64,000 nucleotides of DNA from Listeria swaminathanii (GCF_014229645.1 NZ_JAATOD010000004.1:1-64000); one strand, 5' to 3'; counted from the stretch's first letter, positions 26,401-34,612 are shown. Notes: generated by a model from the sequence alone, not told the origin. Numbers and translations are program-made.

Positions 26401-28063
26401 GCCAATCAAAGAAACTGGCGCGGTGCATATAGTGAAAACCGACAAAGCGACTGGAGCCAAGTTGGCCGGAGCTGAATTTTCACTATTTGACGAGACGGGA
26501 ACGGAACTGCAAACCGGACTCACAACAGATGAAAATGGCGAACTAACCATTGATAATTTAGACTTAGGAAATTATTATTTGAAAGAGACGAAAGCGCCAG
26601 AAGGATATAAACTCGCAGAAAAAACATGGGATTTCAGTGTGGAAACAGGGAAGCTAGATGCCGTAGAAGTTCAAGTTGACAATGAAAAAGATCTTGGCGA
26701 AGTTATCTTAACCAAAGTTGATAGCGAAACGAATGCTAAATTATCCGGCGCCAAATTCAACATATTGAATGCGCCGGGCGAAGTTATTCAAACAAACCTC
26801 GTATCAGATGGAAATGGGGAAATTCGAGTACAAAACTTAGAACCGGGCGATTACGCGTTCCAAGAAATCGAAGCCCCAACAAACTATGATTTAGCCGCAA
26901 AAACATGGCCATTTACAATCACGAAAGGTCAAACGACTGCTACTGTTGTGACAGCTGAAAATAATAAAACAGGGACACCGGATATCGACACAGGGGAAGT
27001 AGTTCTCGTGAAACAAGATAGTGCAACGGGTGAAACTTTAGAAGGCGCGGTCTTTGATTTATTAGATGCTGACGGAACGATAATCACGAGTAATTTAACA
27101 ACCGATAATAACGGGGAAATAACTATCACTAATTTGGCCCCGGGCAAGTATTCATTCAAAGAAACGAAGGCGCCGGCAGGGTACGAGTTGGCGAGCGATG
27201 CATGGGAATTTACCATCGAACCAAATCAACCGCAAAAAATAACGATTACAGCTGAAAACACGAAATCGGCACCAACGCCAGAAGTAGGTTCAGTGAAAAT
27301 TATTAAACAAGACAGCGAGAACGCGGCCCGATTGGCGGGAGCGGAGTTCTCACTGCTAACTGAAAACGGTGAGACGCTCCAAACAAATTTAACAACAAAT
27401 GAAGCTGGGGAACTTGAAATTTATAATCTAACTCCAGGAAATTACCGTATTCAAGAAACAAAAGCGCCAGACGGATATCAACTTGAAACGACCCCATGGC
27501 AGTTTGAAATTGTGGCAAATAATACTAGTCAAATTACTGTTGTAGCCGAAAACACCAAGTTGAATCCGGTTATATCTGAAACAGGTGCGGTGCGATTAAT
27601 CAAAACAGATAGTGAAACTGGAATGAGACTTAGTGGAGCTGTTTTTAGCCTTTTAGATGAATCAGGAAAGGTTATCCAAGCCAATTTAACAACAGGTGAA
27701 AATGGTGAAATCTTTATAGAAGACTTAACGCCCGGAAATTATTCGCTAAAAGAAACGAAAGCGCCAGACGGATATGAACTCGCGGAACAGCCGTGGAATT
27801 TTCAAATAGTTAAAGGGCAAGTAGACGCAGTGATAATAAAAGCGGAAAATTCGCCAATTGCAGCGAATGGCACTATTTCATTTGAGGATGGCGGGACTGC
27901 GCAACCGGGGTCAATTGAAATTCCGGCAGATGAAAACAATGCGACCGCTACAGAAATAACCAAACTGCCGCAAACAGGAGATAAATCATTATTTCCAAGA
28001 GTTATTTTAGGCGAAAGTGCAGTATTACTAAGTTTATTATACCTAAGAAAAAAATCAGCATAA
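23471..28063 (+). CDS. large LPxTG adhesin with collagen-binding-like modules and six CnaB repeats
   Basis: A 1530-residue surface protein, matching by position the lmo2576 locus. A signal peptide (about 1-31, ending AQA) is followed by an Ig-like N-terminal domain. Five repeated modules of about 120-140 residues (about 180-880) resemble collagen-binding/SdrG-type domains, each with an IxWEVxxN-type core. Six CnaB repeats of about 87 residues (about 890-1455) follow, most ending in the LKETKAPxGY strand whose Glu catalyses an internal isopeptide bond. The sorting signal is LPQTG (1499-1503) with a membrane helix and basic tail. ATG 23471 has GTGAGGA upstream. It likely projects a rod from the wall; the ligand is unknown. 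Confidence 0.92.
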   Translation: MVTVKKYPIVLMSFLIIGMIIFCVPHHAQATELDNIIDDVQILDRDGKPIDSENDPDRVVDSQEDIVVVYNWSIKDNQQVHAGDTVHIQIPKEFKIYTTVQGELVISDGGASCGEFEIATDGMMTITFNDYVENHSISHGIVEVYTNFDLAELDDETPTTIVFPISENDSEEFTIKIKPDVTNAFEKKGSTVQNAQIIDWEVKINQELATHNNASVEDFPGNSQEILFDSFEVHEMNMHIDGTYEIGDVVAPSEYTVSKITNTSGQTGFRLTFKNPIDSAYQITYQTEVTDFNKATFSNTATFISDETEEVMDANVVIPRDPIIQKYPLLFDTTSNKISWKVEYNQGHYALDNSVMVDTYIDEQSFGGITRIVNGDTGMPLLPTEYTVTDMGEAGFKIELPDDGYYTIYFETIVPEGTTGMISNTASIDSPNIPDNEAEGDYFIPEISPTEGLIDKKIENFNAKTGELTWEIIINKDGGTLHNPVITDEFPEGGLIFHPATLKIMDSEQVKLDSADYEVVPLNGDSTWEKGFQINFNRDITGQHVITYKTQVNPSTHTSGDNEYTNNATIKTDTAEESDSDTKWIDKVIDADGYKNGVFNYKTGEIEWKLIFNNSSKLIAKPTIKDSLNSGQEFIQDSIEIHKIDFSATPQVGDLIPPENYDVTFTKKENGNEQMIITFKKPLIHPVEVTYKTKPVGITKPLYKNKAVISDGEEVLADYEAEVIDDNANKYVNKAGEQVGDNIDWEIYANQSGSTISNATVTDTLGTGQKLDTSSIKVYKAQTSVTGKMLQESNAPISPDEYDLKTGVDEESNLEYFQVKFKNEINQSYVIKYQTAITLTSDTETTAEIGNSVTFTGDNITKGETEKSKHIEVKITTGDGTGTGETGKITLNKVDKADPSISLEGATFDLYANDKKVDTQTTDKNGVIEFSDLIYGDYTLKEVSAPEGYSLPTASTENIQVKLEQDEKVIQVTNEKTPIKETGAVHIVKTDKATGAKLAGAEFSLFDETGTELQTGLTTDENGELTIDNLDLGNYYLKETKAPEGYKLAEKTWDFSVETGKLDAVEVQVDNEKDLGEVILTKVDSETNAKLSGAKFNILNAPGEVIQTNLVSDGNGEIRVQNLEPGDYAFQEIEAPTNYDLAAKTWPFTITKGQTTATVVTAENNKTGTPDIDTGEVVLVKQDSATGETLEGAVFDLLDADGTIITSNLTTDNNGEITITNLAPGKYSFKETKAPAGYELASDAWEFTIEPNQPQKITITAENTKSAPTPEVGSVKIIKQDSENAARLAGAEFSLLTENGETLQTNLTTNEAGELEIYNLTPGNYRIQETKAPDGYQLETTPWQFEIVANNTSQITVVAENTKLNPVISETGAVRLIKTDSETGMRLSGAVFSLLDESGKVIQANLTTGENGEIFIEDLTPGNYSLKETKAPDGYELAEQPWNFQIVKGQVDAVIIKAENSPIAANGTISFEDGGTAQPGSIEIPADENNATATEITKLPQTGDKSLFPRVILGESAVLLSLLYLRKKSA

Positions 28064-28066
28064 TAG

Positions 28067-28107
28067 CCAAAACTTCCATTCTAATACAGAATGGAAGTTT
28101 TTTTATA
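28067..28107 (+). terminator. terminator of the large adhesin gene
   Basis: AAAACTTCCATTCT pairs with AGAATGGAAGTTTT, followed by more T. Confidence 0.92.
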
Positions 28108-28114
28108 AGAATGG

Positions 28115-28152
28115 TTGCGTTCAAAATGTATATATGCTAATATATGCATATA
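28115..28152 (+). promoter_or_regulatory. promoter and candidate metal-repressor operator of the CDF gene
   Basis: TTGCGT (28115-28120), 17 bases, TAATAT (28138-28143). The -10 box is embedded in a direct repeat of TATATGC (28131-28137 and 28141-28147) and a perfect 12-bp palindrome TATATGCATATA (28141-28152). AT-rich dyads like this are bound by ArsR/SmtB metal sensors such as CzrA; which protein binds here is unknown. Confidence 0.5.
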
Positions 28153-28187
28153 AAGAAATTAGCTACTTACAGAGGGGAAGTAATCAC

Positions 28188-29099
28188 ATGGCACATAACC
28201 ACGATCATGCACATGGACACAATCATAACCATGCGCATAATGCCAACAAAAAATCATTATTTATCAGTTTTATCCTGATTGCTACATTTATGGTAGTTGA
28301 AGTTATTGGTGGAATTATGACCAATAGTTTAGCGCTACTTTCTGATGCGGGGCATATGCTTTCTGATGCTGTCGCGCTAGGATTAAGTTTAGCAGCATTT
28401 AAATTTGGTGAAAAAGCAGCAAGTTCCGATAAAACATATGGCTATAAACGCTTTGAAATTTTAGCAGCATTTCTAAACGGGTTAACGCTCGTTGGGATTT
28501 CTCTTTTCATTTTCTACGAAGCAATTGGTCGTTTCTTTGATCCGCCGCAAGTAATTGGACCAGGAATGATGACTATTTCTGTTATCGGGCTACTTATTAA
28601 TATTTTAGTTGCTTGGATTTTAATGAAAGGTGATACGAGCGAAAACTTAAATATGCGCAGTGCTTTCTTGCATGTGCTGGGAGATTTACTTGGTTCAGTT
28701 GGCGCGATTATTGCCGCTTTACTTATTATCTTCTTAGGTTGGAATATCGCTGACCCAATCGCTAGTGTTGTCGTTGCGGCGCTAATCTTAGTTAGTGGCT
28801 GGCGCGTCCTGAAAGATGCTATTCATATTTTGATGGAAGGGAAACCTTCGAACGTCGATACAGAAAAAATAAAAACTTTCTTCCAAGAGCAAGACGGAGT
28901 AAATGAAGTGCATGATTTACATGTGTGGGCGATTACTTCTGACTTTAACGCTCTGACAGCTCATTTGACCGTAAGTGAGGACGCGGACCGGGATAAAATT
29001 TTAGTAGATATTGAACATTATTTACAAGAAAATTTCTCTTTAGAACATAGTACAATTCAACTCGAAGGAAGTCATGCTCACCATCATCACTGCAATTAA
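28188..29099 (+). CDS. czcD: cation diffusion facilitator, zinc/cadmium exporter (CzcD/ZitB type)
   Basis: A 303-residue CDF transporter. The N-terminus is His-rich (HNHDHAHGHNHNHAH). Six membrane helices follow, with HxxxD pairs in SLALLSDAGHMLSDA (helix II) and HVLGDLLGS (helix V) forming the transport site, and a cytoplasmic domain (about 205-303) ending in SHAHHHHCN. The start is ATG 28188 after AGGGGAAG. It should export zinc, cadmium or cobalt by proton antiport. The small zinc-ribbon membrane protein gene follows 48 bases later without a terminator, so both are probably one operon under the metal-responsive promoter. Confidence 0.92.
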   Translation: MAHNHDHAHGHNHNHAHNANKKSLFISFILIATFMVVEVIGGIMTNSLALLSDAGHMLSDAVALGLSLAAFKFGEKAASSDKTYGYKRFEILAAFLNGLTLVGISLFIFYEAIGRFFDPPQVIGPGMMTISVIGLLINILVAWILMKGDTSENLNMRSAFLHVLGDLLGSVGAIIAALLIIFLGWNIADPIASVVVAALILVSGWRVLKDAIHILMEGKPSNVDTEKIKTFFQEQDGVNEVHDLHVWAITSDFNALTAHLTVSEDADRDKILVDIEHYLQENFSLEHSTIQLEGSHAHHHHCN

Positions 29100-29147
29100 T
29101 ACCACTTCATGATATGATAAACGTATCAATTAGAGGAGTTGGTTTAG

Positions 29148-29420
29148 ATGGAAGAACAAGTTGATTTAGGTCATTTTTTGAAAAAAGCTTTTATCGCTAT
29201 AGTTGCCCTAACCTTAGTATTTATCGGGGTTCTGGCGATGTTCACAATCATCGGTGTTATAATCGCTATCCCACTACTAAAAAAAGCGAGCAAGATGCTT
29301 CTTTCCAAAAAAGAAGATAGCGACCATACTCATTCACACGGCGGCAAATTAAAAATAAAATGCCCCGCTTGTCACGCAAAAATGAAATTCAAAGATAGCG
29401 AACTACTTGACGAAAAATAA
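29148..29420 (+). CDS. small membrane protein with C-terminal zinc-ribbon-like motif
   Basis: A 90-residue protein. One long hydrophobic segment (about 13-42, AFIAIVALTLVFIGVLAMF onward) is followed by a basic stretch, a His-rich patch HTHSHGG and a single Cys pair, CPACHAKMKF. One Cys pair is only half of a zinc ribbon, so a metal site may form in a dimer or with the His patch. ATG 29148 follows AGAGGAG. Its place after the CDF exporter gene and its His/Cys residues suggest a role in metal handling. I do not recognise the family. Confidence 0.8.
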   Translation: MEEQVDLGHFLKKAFIAIVALTLVFIGVLAMFTIIGVIIAIPLLKKASKMLLSKKEDSDHTHSHGGKLKIKCPACHAKMKFKDSELLDEK

Positions 29421-29426
29421 GTTTTA

Positions 29427-29461
29427 AAGCCTTCTCGGTAAAATAGAGAAGGCTTTTTTTA
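29427..29461 (+). terminator. terminator after the CDF operon
   Basis: AAAGCCTTCTC pairs with GAGAAGGCTTT, then a T run. Confidence 0.9.
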
Positions 29462-29517
29462 TGTAAATGTGCATTATTTCAAGAAATTCGGGAAAAGGAA
29501 ACGAGAGGTGTTGTCAA

Positions 29518-30516
29518 ATGAAAGCAGTAGGATTAACGAAAGCATCAACCGATTTTATAGACCTAGAAATTGCACAACCGAAACCAGAAAGTCATGATTT
29601 ATTAGTGAAAATCAAAGCAATTTCCATTAATCCAGTCGATACGAAGCAACGTGAAGCAACCAAAATCACAGGCGATGAAGTGCGGATTTTAGGTTGGGAT
29701 GCAGTTGGTGAAGTAGTGGAGATTGGCTCAGAAGTGACGTTATTTAAAACTGGGCAAGAAGTTTATTTCGCTGGTGACGTCACAAGGCCCGGAGCGTATG
29801 CAGAATTCACTTTAATCGATGAAAGGTTAGTTGGTTTGAAACCGCGGAATTTAAGCTTAGAAGAGGCTGCTGCGATGCCACTGACAACTATTACAGCTTG
29901 GGAAGCACTTTTTGACCGTTTGGGGATTGTGGAAGAGGACGAAGGGAAATCGATTTTAATCATAAATGGGGCTGGGGGAGTTGGTTCGATTGCAACCCAA
30001 TTAGCTGCACACGTTGGCCTTGAAGTCATTGCCACGGCATCACGTCCTGAAACGATAGAATGGACGGAAAAATTCGGCGCGCAACACGTCCTTAACCATC
30101 GCGAAAAATTAACGCCACAATTGAAGCAGCTTGGTTTTGAACAAGGTGTCGATTTCATTTTATGTTTGCATAACACAAATGCTCACTGGGACGATATGCA
30201 AGAAGCCGTTCGCCCTCAAGGGAAAATTTGCTCGATTGTGGAACTCGCGGAACCAGTGAAGATGTCACTTTTAAAAGATAAGAGTGCTACGTTTAGTTAT
30301 GAATTTATGTTCACTCGCTCGAAATACGATACAGTAGATAAAGTGAAGCAACATGAAATTTTGACTGAGGCTGCTTATATGTTAGATGGGGGAACGTTGC
30401 AGACGACACTGAATAAGGTTTTATCTCCAATAAACGCGGCGACGATAGAAGAAGCTCACCAAATAATCTCGTCCGGAAAAATGATTGGAAAATTAGTAGT
30501 GAAAGGATTTGAATGA
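29518..30516 (+). CDS. zinc-independent quinone oxidoreductase-like (MDR/ZTA1-type) dehydrogenase
   Basis: A 332-residue medium-chain dehydrogenase/reductase. The GroES-like N-terminal half has AISINPVDTKQRE and GWDAVGEVVEIGSEV. The Rossmann half has nucleotide motif INGAGGVGSIATQLA (about 159-173). The catalytic zinc Cys/His ligands of alcohol dehydrogenases are absent, which fits an NADPH-dependent quinone or enone reductase of the zinc-binding-oxidoreductase-in-name group. ATG 29518 follows GAGAGGTG. It leads a likely operon: the next gene begins 2 bases after its stop codon, and two more follow at close spacing. Confidence 0.87.
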   Translation: MKAVGLTKASTDFIDLEIAQPKPESHDLLVKIKAISINPVDTKQREATKITGDEVRILGWDAVGEVVEIGSEVTLFKTGQEVYFAGDVTRPGAYAEFTLIDERLVGLKPRNLSLEEAAAMPLTTITAWEALFDRLGIVEEDEGKSILIINGAGGVGSIATQLAAHVGLEVIATASRPETIEWTEKFGAQHVLNHREKLTPQLKQLGFEQGVDFILCLHNTNAHWDDMQEAVRPQGKICSIVELAEPVKMSLLKDKSATFSYEFMFTRSKYDTVDKVKQHEILTEAAYMLDGGTLQTTLNKVLSPINAATIEEAHQIISSGKMIGKLVVKGFE

Positions 30517-30518
30517 TT

Positions 30519-31043
30519 ATGAGTGAAAAGCAAGTTGCGCTATATATTGCAGTTAGCTTGGATGGCTACATTGCGGATGAAAATGGTAGTGTCGAATGGT
30601 TGGAATCAATTGATAGTGAAGGCGATGCAGGTTATGAAGCCTTTTTTGATAATGTGGATACGGTCGTAATGGGGCGCACCACTTATCAACAAATTTTCTC
30701 GCTCACTGACACATTCCCTTACAGCAAAAAAGATGTCTACGTTTTTTCTAACACGAAAGCGGGGACAAAAGACGAATACGCTGATTTTGTGGCCGGAACC
30801 GTAGACACATGGCTAAATAACATCGACGGCGAAAAAATTTGGCTTGTAGGCGGCGCACAATTAGTGAAGCAATTTTTAAAAGAAAGGGCGATTGATCGCT
30901 TTGTCATAACGATTGCGCCAATTATCTTAGGAAAAGGAATTCCGCTCTTTGAAGAAGACCAGACACATGCGTTAGAACTAGAAGAAGTAACTCATTTTGG
31001 CCAATTTGCACAGTTGACTTATAAAAACTTGGAGGAAAAGTGA
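30519..31043 (+). CDS. dihydrofolate reductase-like (RibD C-terminal domain) protein
   Basis: A 174-residue protein of the bacterial RibD-C/DHFR-like family. It opens with LYIAVSLDGYIADENGSVEWL and has the NADPH-loop segment VVMGRTTYQ (about 46-54) and WLVGGAQLVKQFL (about 104-116). These proteins reduce pterin- or flavin-like substrates or are of unknown use; they do not replace the true DHFR. Start is ATG 30519; ATG 30513 overlaps the previous stop codon and is the alternative, six bases upstream. It is tightly packed between the oxidoreductase and the nicotinamidase-like gene. Confidence 0.85.
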   Translation: MSEKQVALYIAVSLDGYIADENGSVEWLESIDSEGDAGYEAFFDNVDTVVMGRTTYQQIFSLTDTFPYSKKDVYVFSNTKAGTKDEYADFVAGTVDTWLNNIDGEKIWLVGGAQLVKQFLKERAIDRFVITIAPIILGKGIPLFEEDQTHALELEEVTHFGQFAQLTYKNLEEK

Positions 31044-31676
31044 ATGAAAATTGCTGCTTTTGATATCGACGCACAAAAAGGTTTTACGCCACTTTGTCCG
31101 GATGAATTGCCGGTTCCGGGTGGGGATAAAATCGTTCCGGAGCTAAATTTTATGGCGAGTCTTGCATCGCTTCGAATTGGCAGTAAAGACGCTCATCCGC
31201 AAAATGCCGTATGGGTGGTTGACTCAAAAGATGAAATGTTAGCTAAACTTAAGTATCCAAATGCGGATCTTACTTGGGTGAGACACTGCGAACCAGGTAC
31301 GAAAGGCTTCGAATTGTTGGATGGTTTGCCGGTTGTGACGGATTACGATTACTTTATTTGGAAAGGCATGGAGCCGGATATTCACCCATACGGCGCCTGT
31401 TATCACGATATTGTCGAACAGCTTTCAACAGGCGTACTTGAATATTTACGGGAACAAAAAGTGGATTTAGTACTTGTTGGAGGTTTAGCATTTGATTTTT
31501 GCGTGAAAACTACAGTTACACAGTTAAGTAGGGCAGGCTTTTCTGTATTAGTCTATTTACCAGCGACACGTGCATTATCTGAACAAGGTTTTGATGAAAC
31601 AAAAGAGCAATTAGCGAATACCGAGAAAGTTCAACTTATCGAAACAAGGGAGGAACTTGTCGCCTACTGCCAATAA
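31044..31676 (+). CDS. nicotinamidase-like isochorismatase-family hydrolase
   Basis: A 210-residue cysteine hydrolase. The nucleophilic Asp is in AAFDIDAQKGF (about 4-14). The metal-site SKDAHP (about 51-56) matches the D-x-H ligand pattern of PncA. The catalytic Cys is in LAFDFCVKTT (about 149-158), followed by a family-typical LSRAGF. Start ATG 31044 follows the preceding stop codon at once, with GGAGG upstream, so translation is coupled. It probably hydrolyses nicotinamide to nicotinate for NAD salvage; another small amide is possible. Neighbouring NAD(P)-using enzymes fit this. Confidence 0.85.
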   Translation: MKIAAFDIDAQKGFTPLCPDELPVPGGDKIVPELNFMASLASLRIGSKDAHPQNAVWVVDSKDEMLAKLKYPNADLTWVRHCEPGTKGFELLDGLPVVTDYDYFIWKGMEPDIHPYGACYHDIVEQLSTGVLEYLREQKVDLVLVGGLAFDFCVKTTVTQLSRAGFSVLVYLPATRALSEQGFDETKEQLANTEKVQLIETREELVAYCQ

Positions 31677-31698
31677 AAGGTTGGAAGAGGTGAGGGGA

Positions 31699-32313
31699 AT
31701 GAGGAAAGTTGGTATATTTCCTAGTATGATAATTTTTTTCACAGTAGGAATTTCTGCTGTGTTATATCCGCTACTACCTTCTGAAGTGGCGGTGCATTTC
31801 GGTACGGACTTCTCCCCAGATATGTTTATGCAAAAATGGCTTGGCTTAATTTTGGTTCCTTTTTTAATGATTATGTTCACAGGGACGGAATATTACGGGA
31901 AAGAAAAAGTGAACCAAGAGAGTTTGTTGGAGTTTGAATATTGTTTCAGATTGTTGTTAGTGTTGTTGACGATTATTCAGATGAGTATCATCTTGTATGC
32001 GCTAGGTTACGACATTCCAACAGGTAGATTTTCGCTAATCACAGCGGGAGCGTTCATGTTTGTTGTTGCAGCGTACATTCAATACTCGAAAAAACTCTTT
32101 AAATTTTTAACAATGATTGGTTTTAAAAAGATTGATGCATGGTCCAGAAACCTACTTAGAAAAATCACAACTGTTACACTTAATATAGCTGGTGCAATCT
32201 GTTTTATCTTAGCTTTATTTATGCGGAATGATCCCAGTTACTTAATGTTAGCAATGTTAATGACGATGTGTGTGATTGTTGTTGGCTCAGGAGTATATCT
32301 TAATAAGAAATAA
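31699..32313 (+). CDS. DUF1648/SdpI-like membrane protein
   Basis: A 204-residue membrane protein with about five to six hydrophobic segments. The first part matches the DUF1648 pattern: a membrane helix, then LYPLLPSEVAVHFG and another helix. The last part (about 145-204) resembles the SdpI immunity-protein region: a basic WSRNLLRKI loop and two helices. Start ATG 31699 follows GAGGTGAGGGG. It ends the four-gene cluster begun by the oxidoreductase. The SdpI relation is by layout only; function is unknown. Confidence 0.75.
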   Translation: MRKVGIFPSMIIFFTVGISAVLYPLLPSEVAVHFGTDFSPDMFMQKWLGLILVPFLMIMFTGTEYYGKEKVNQESLLEFEYCFRLLLVLLTIIQMSIILYALGYDIPTGRFSLITAGAFMFVVAAYIQYSKKLFKFLTMIGFKKIDAWSRNLLRKITTVTLNIAGAICFILALFMRNDPSYLMLAMLMTMCVIVVGSGVYLNKK

Positions 32314-32330
32314 AAATATAACAGTTTATA

Positions 32331-32360
32331 TTTACAATTGATACAGTTTCGGTTTATAAT
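32331..32360 (+). promoter_or_regulatory. promoter of the peptide-binding lipoprotein gene
   Basis: TTTACA (32331-32336), 18 bases, TATAAT (32355-32360). The predicted start falls inside the stem of the hairpin that follows. Confidence 0.6.
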
Positions 32361-32363
32361 GGT

Positions 32364-32408
32364 GGCGGAAGTTCTGCGCGCATGTGGCAGGAAGTCCGTC
32401 ATTTTTTT
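32364..32408 (+). terminator. terminator/attenuator before the peptide-binding lipoprotein gene
   Basis: Long hairpin: bases 32364-32377 pair with 32387-32400 (14 positions, two mismatches), loop of 9, then T7. It may simply end the upstream operon, but it lies downstream of a good TATAAT box and so may also stop the next transcript early. Confidence 0.7.
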
Positions 32409-32416
32409 GCGTAATC

Positions 32417-32431
32417 AAAAAGCGCTTACAA
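32417..32431 (-). promoter_or_regulatory. possible CcpA cre site before the peptide-binding lipoprotein gene
   Basis: On the minus strand TTGTAAGCGCTTTTT matches the cre consensus WTGNAARCGNWWNCA except at the last two positions. It lies in the leader, 18 bases before the start codon. Confidence 0.4.
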
Positions 32432-32448
32432 AAAGAGGAGGAGAAATT

Positions 32449-34110
32449 TTGCATAAAACAGCCAGAAAAATGGTAGTGGCACTCAGTTTGCTATGTTTAC
32501 TAGTACTTACAGCATGTCAGTCTGGCGATAAAGGGGAAAGTGAAAAAGTAACATCCGATAAGAAAACAAAAGTTGTGAACATCATGGAAACGAGTGGGAT
32601 TCCAAACGCAAGCCCAACACTCGCGGACAATAGCGTAAGTTTCCGAGTAATCAATCAGATTTTTGAAGGATTATATCGATTAGATAAAAACGGGAAACCG
32701 GCACTAGCTCTAGCTGCCAGCGAACCGGAAGAAAAAGATGGCGGGAAAACACTTATTTTCAAAATTCGCGAGGATGCCAATTGGTCAAACGGCGACCCAG
32801 TAACAGCGCATGATTTCGAGTACGCATGGAAAAAAGTAGTAGATCCAAAAACAGCCGCAGCATACGGACCACAGATGGAAGAAATCGTCAAAAATGCTAC
32901 CCAAATCCTCAAAGGTGAAATGTCACCGGATGAGCTTGGTATCAAAGCGTTAGACGATAAAACCCTACAAATTCAACTAGAAAATCCTGTGCCAATTTTT
33001 AAAGAACTCCTAACGACTGGAACGTTCTTCCCGCAAAACCAAGCGTTCGTAGAAAAACAAGGCGATCGTTACGGAACGAAAAGCGACACACTTATTTCCA
33101 ATGGCCCATTCAAACTCGAAAATTGGAATGGCACAAATATGACATGGGATTACGTTAAAAATCCAACTTACTGGGATAAAAAGAATGTCCCAACAGAGAA
33201 AATCCATGTAACGGTCGTAAAAGATACTAATGCCGCTTTAAATTTATACAATACCAATAAATTAGACCGAGTAGAGCTTGACGGCGAATTTGTTAAACAA
33301 TATAAAGACGATAAAAATTTCCATAAAGAAGCAACTGGACGCTCTGTCTATATGAAAATGAATCAAGGCAAAGACGGTGTGAAGACCGATTTAGCTAATT
33401 TAAACTTACGACGTGGTTTAGCGATGGCGATTGATAAAACTGGCATGGTCAACACGCTCCTCGCTAATGGTTCCAAGGCGCTAAACGGAGATGTTCCCGG
33501 TGGAATCATGTTTGACCCAGAAACAAAAGAAGATTTCCGCAAACAAAACGGTGACTTGCTCCAATTTGATCAACAAGAAGCTACCGATGCATGGAAACAA
33601 GGCTTAAAAGAAATCGGAAAATCAGAATTAACGCTTACCTTAACGAGTGGGGACACCTCTTTACAACGCAAACAAACAGAATTTATCCAGAATCAACTAG
33701 AAGAAAACTTGCCTGGACTAACAATCAAATTAAAAAACATTACCAACCAAGCGAGCTTCCAAGCAGACGTTACGCAAGATTTTGAACTGCTATTAGGCGG
33801 ATGGGGCGGCGATTACCAAGATCCGCTCACATACCTCAACCTCTTCCTAACGAACAGCCCAGGGAACCACACTGGCTTCTCGAACGCAAAATACGACGAA
33901 CTAGTCCTTGGTGCAAAAGGTAAACTATCAGCGGACCCAGAAAAAAGATGGCAAGCATTACTTGAAGCAGAACAAATTTTACTAAAAGACAACGCCGTAC
34001 TTATCCCGCTATACCAAGGCGGCCGCGCGTATTTACAAAAAAGCAACCTGGAAAACTACACCGCGTATCCAATCGGTTCAGAAAACTATAAATGGATTGA
34101 AAAAAATTAA
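32449..34110 (+). CDS. oligopeptide-binding lipoprotein, OppA/DppE family
   Basis: A 553-residue ABC solute-binding lipoprotein of family 5. The signal ends in lipobox VLTAC with the Cys at about residue 23. The SBP_bac_5 domain covers the rest, with ASPTLADNSVSFRVINQIFEGLYRLD near the start, WSNGDPVTAHDFEYAWKK and the late GGWGGDYQDPLTYL segment. TTG 32449 is chosen because AGGAGGAG (32436-32443) is just upstream; earlier in-frame ATG codons lie in the terminator hairpin. It is a lone gene without permease or ATPase, so it probably feeds an Opp transporter encoded elsewhere or senses peptides. Confidence 0.9.
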   Translation: MHKTARKMVVALSLLCLLVLTACQSGDKGESEKVTSDKKTKVVNIMETSGIPNASPTLADNSVSFRVINQIFEGLYRLDKNGKPALALAASEPEEKDGGKTLIFKIREDANWSNGDPVTAHDFEYAWKKVVDPKTAAAYGPQMEEIVKNATQILKGEMSPDELGIKALDDKTLQIQLENPVPIFKELLTTGTFFPQNQAFVEKQGDRYGTKSDTLISNGPFKLENWNGTNMTWDYVKNPTYWDKKNVPTEKIHVTVVKDTNAALNLYNTNKLDRVELDGEFVKQYKDDKNFHKEATGRSVYMKMNQGKDGVKTDLANLNLRRGLAMAIDKTGMVNTLLANGSKALNGDVPGGIMFDPETKEDFRKQNGDLLQFDQQEATDAWKQGLKEIGKSELTLTLTSGDTSLQRKQTEFIQNQLEENLPGLTIKLKNITNQASFQADVTQDFELLLGGWGGDYQDPLTYLNLFLTNSPGNHTGFSNAKYDELVLGAKGKLSADPEKRWQALLEAEQILLKDNAVLIPLYQGGRAYLQKSNLENYTAYPIGSENYKWIEKN

Positions 34111-34113
34111 TCT

Positions 34114-34149
34114 GAAATGAGTCTAGTTAACTAAACTAGGCTCATTTTT
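34114..34149 (+). terminator. terminator of the peptide-binding lipoprotein gene
   Basis: ATGAGTCTAGTT pairs with AACTAGGCTCAT (one G-T pair), then a T run. Confidence 0.88.
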
Positions 34150-34265
34150 TTATGCCCGAATGAAAATAAGACTTAGGATGTACCAATTTTCAGCCTAGAG
34201 CCGTTCGTTCCAATTTTAGATGTCCTCTATAATAAACTTATCAACAAAAAAGGACGGTAAAAACA

Positions 34266-34589
34266 ATGAAAAAGGGACTTTTCGGTTTACTGGCTGCAAT
34301 TTTTGTATTAACAATGGTTGTAATTGAATTTTCAGCACCAATTGGAACAGCAGCAAATACATATTACGTTACAATCAAAAACGATGGAAAAGAAGTTACG
34401 AAGTCAAAGTTCAAAGGTTACTCTTTTCATGAATCGTGTTTAGATAATCAAGGAAACAGTCGTAAAGTTAACTTCATGTCAACTACACAACTTAAAAAGA
34501 ATAAGCAGTATAAAATCGTCGTTCAAGACAATGAATTACTCGTTCAAGCCAAGGAAATAAATAGTGTTCCGCTTGCAAGTAGTAAATAA
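34266..34589 (+). CDS. YxeA-family small secreted or anchored protein
   Basis: A 107-residue protein of the YxeA (DUF1093) family. A hydrophobic N-terminal segment (about 5-27) is a signal peptide or anchor. The small beta-rich domain contains YYVTIKNDGKEV and FKGYSFHESCLDNQGNSRKVNF. A TATAAT box at 34228-34233 lies suitably upstream, and AAAGGACGG precedes ATG 34266. Function is unknown. The small membrane protein gene follows 24 bases after its stop codon, so both are probably cotranscribed. Confidence 0.8.
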   Translation: MKKGLFGLLAAIFVLTMVVIEFSAPIGTAANTYYVTIKNDGKEVTKSKFKGYSFHESCLDNQGNSRKVNFMSTTQLKKNKQYKIVVQDNELLVQAKEINSVPLASSK

Positions 34590-34612
34590 AAATTAGAAAA
34601 GAGGAAATGAAC

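Noticed and set aside
23471..28063. CnaB and adhesin repeats as a CRISPR-like or noncoding repeat array
   Set aside because: The repeats are long, imperfect, in frame and encode recognised protein folds. No CRISPR array was seen anywhere in the window.
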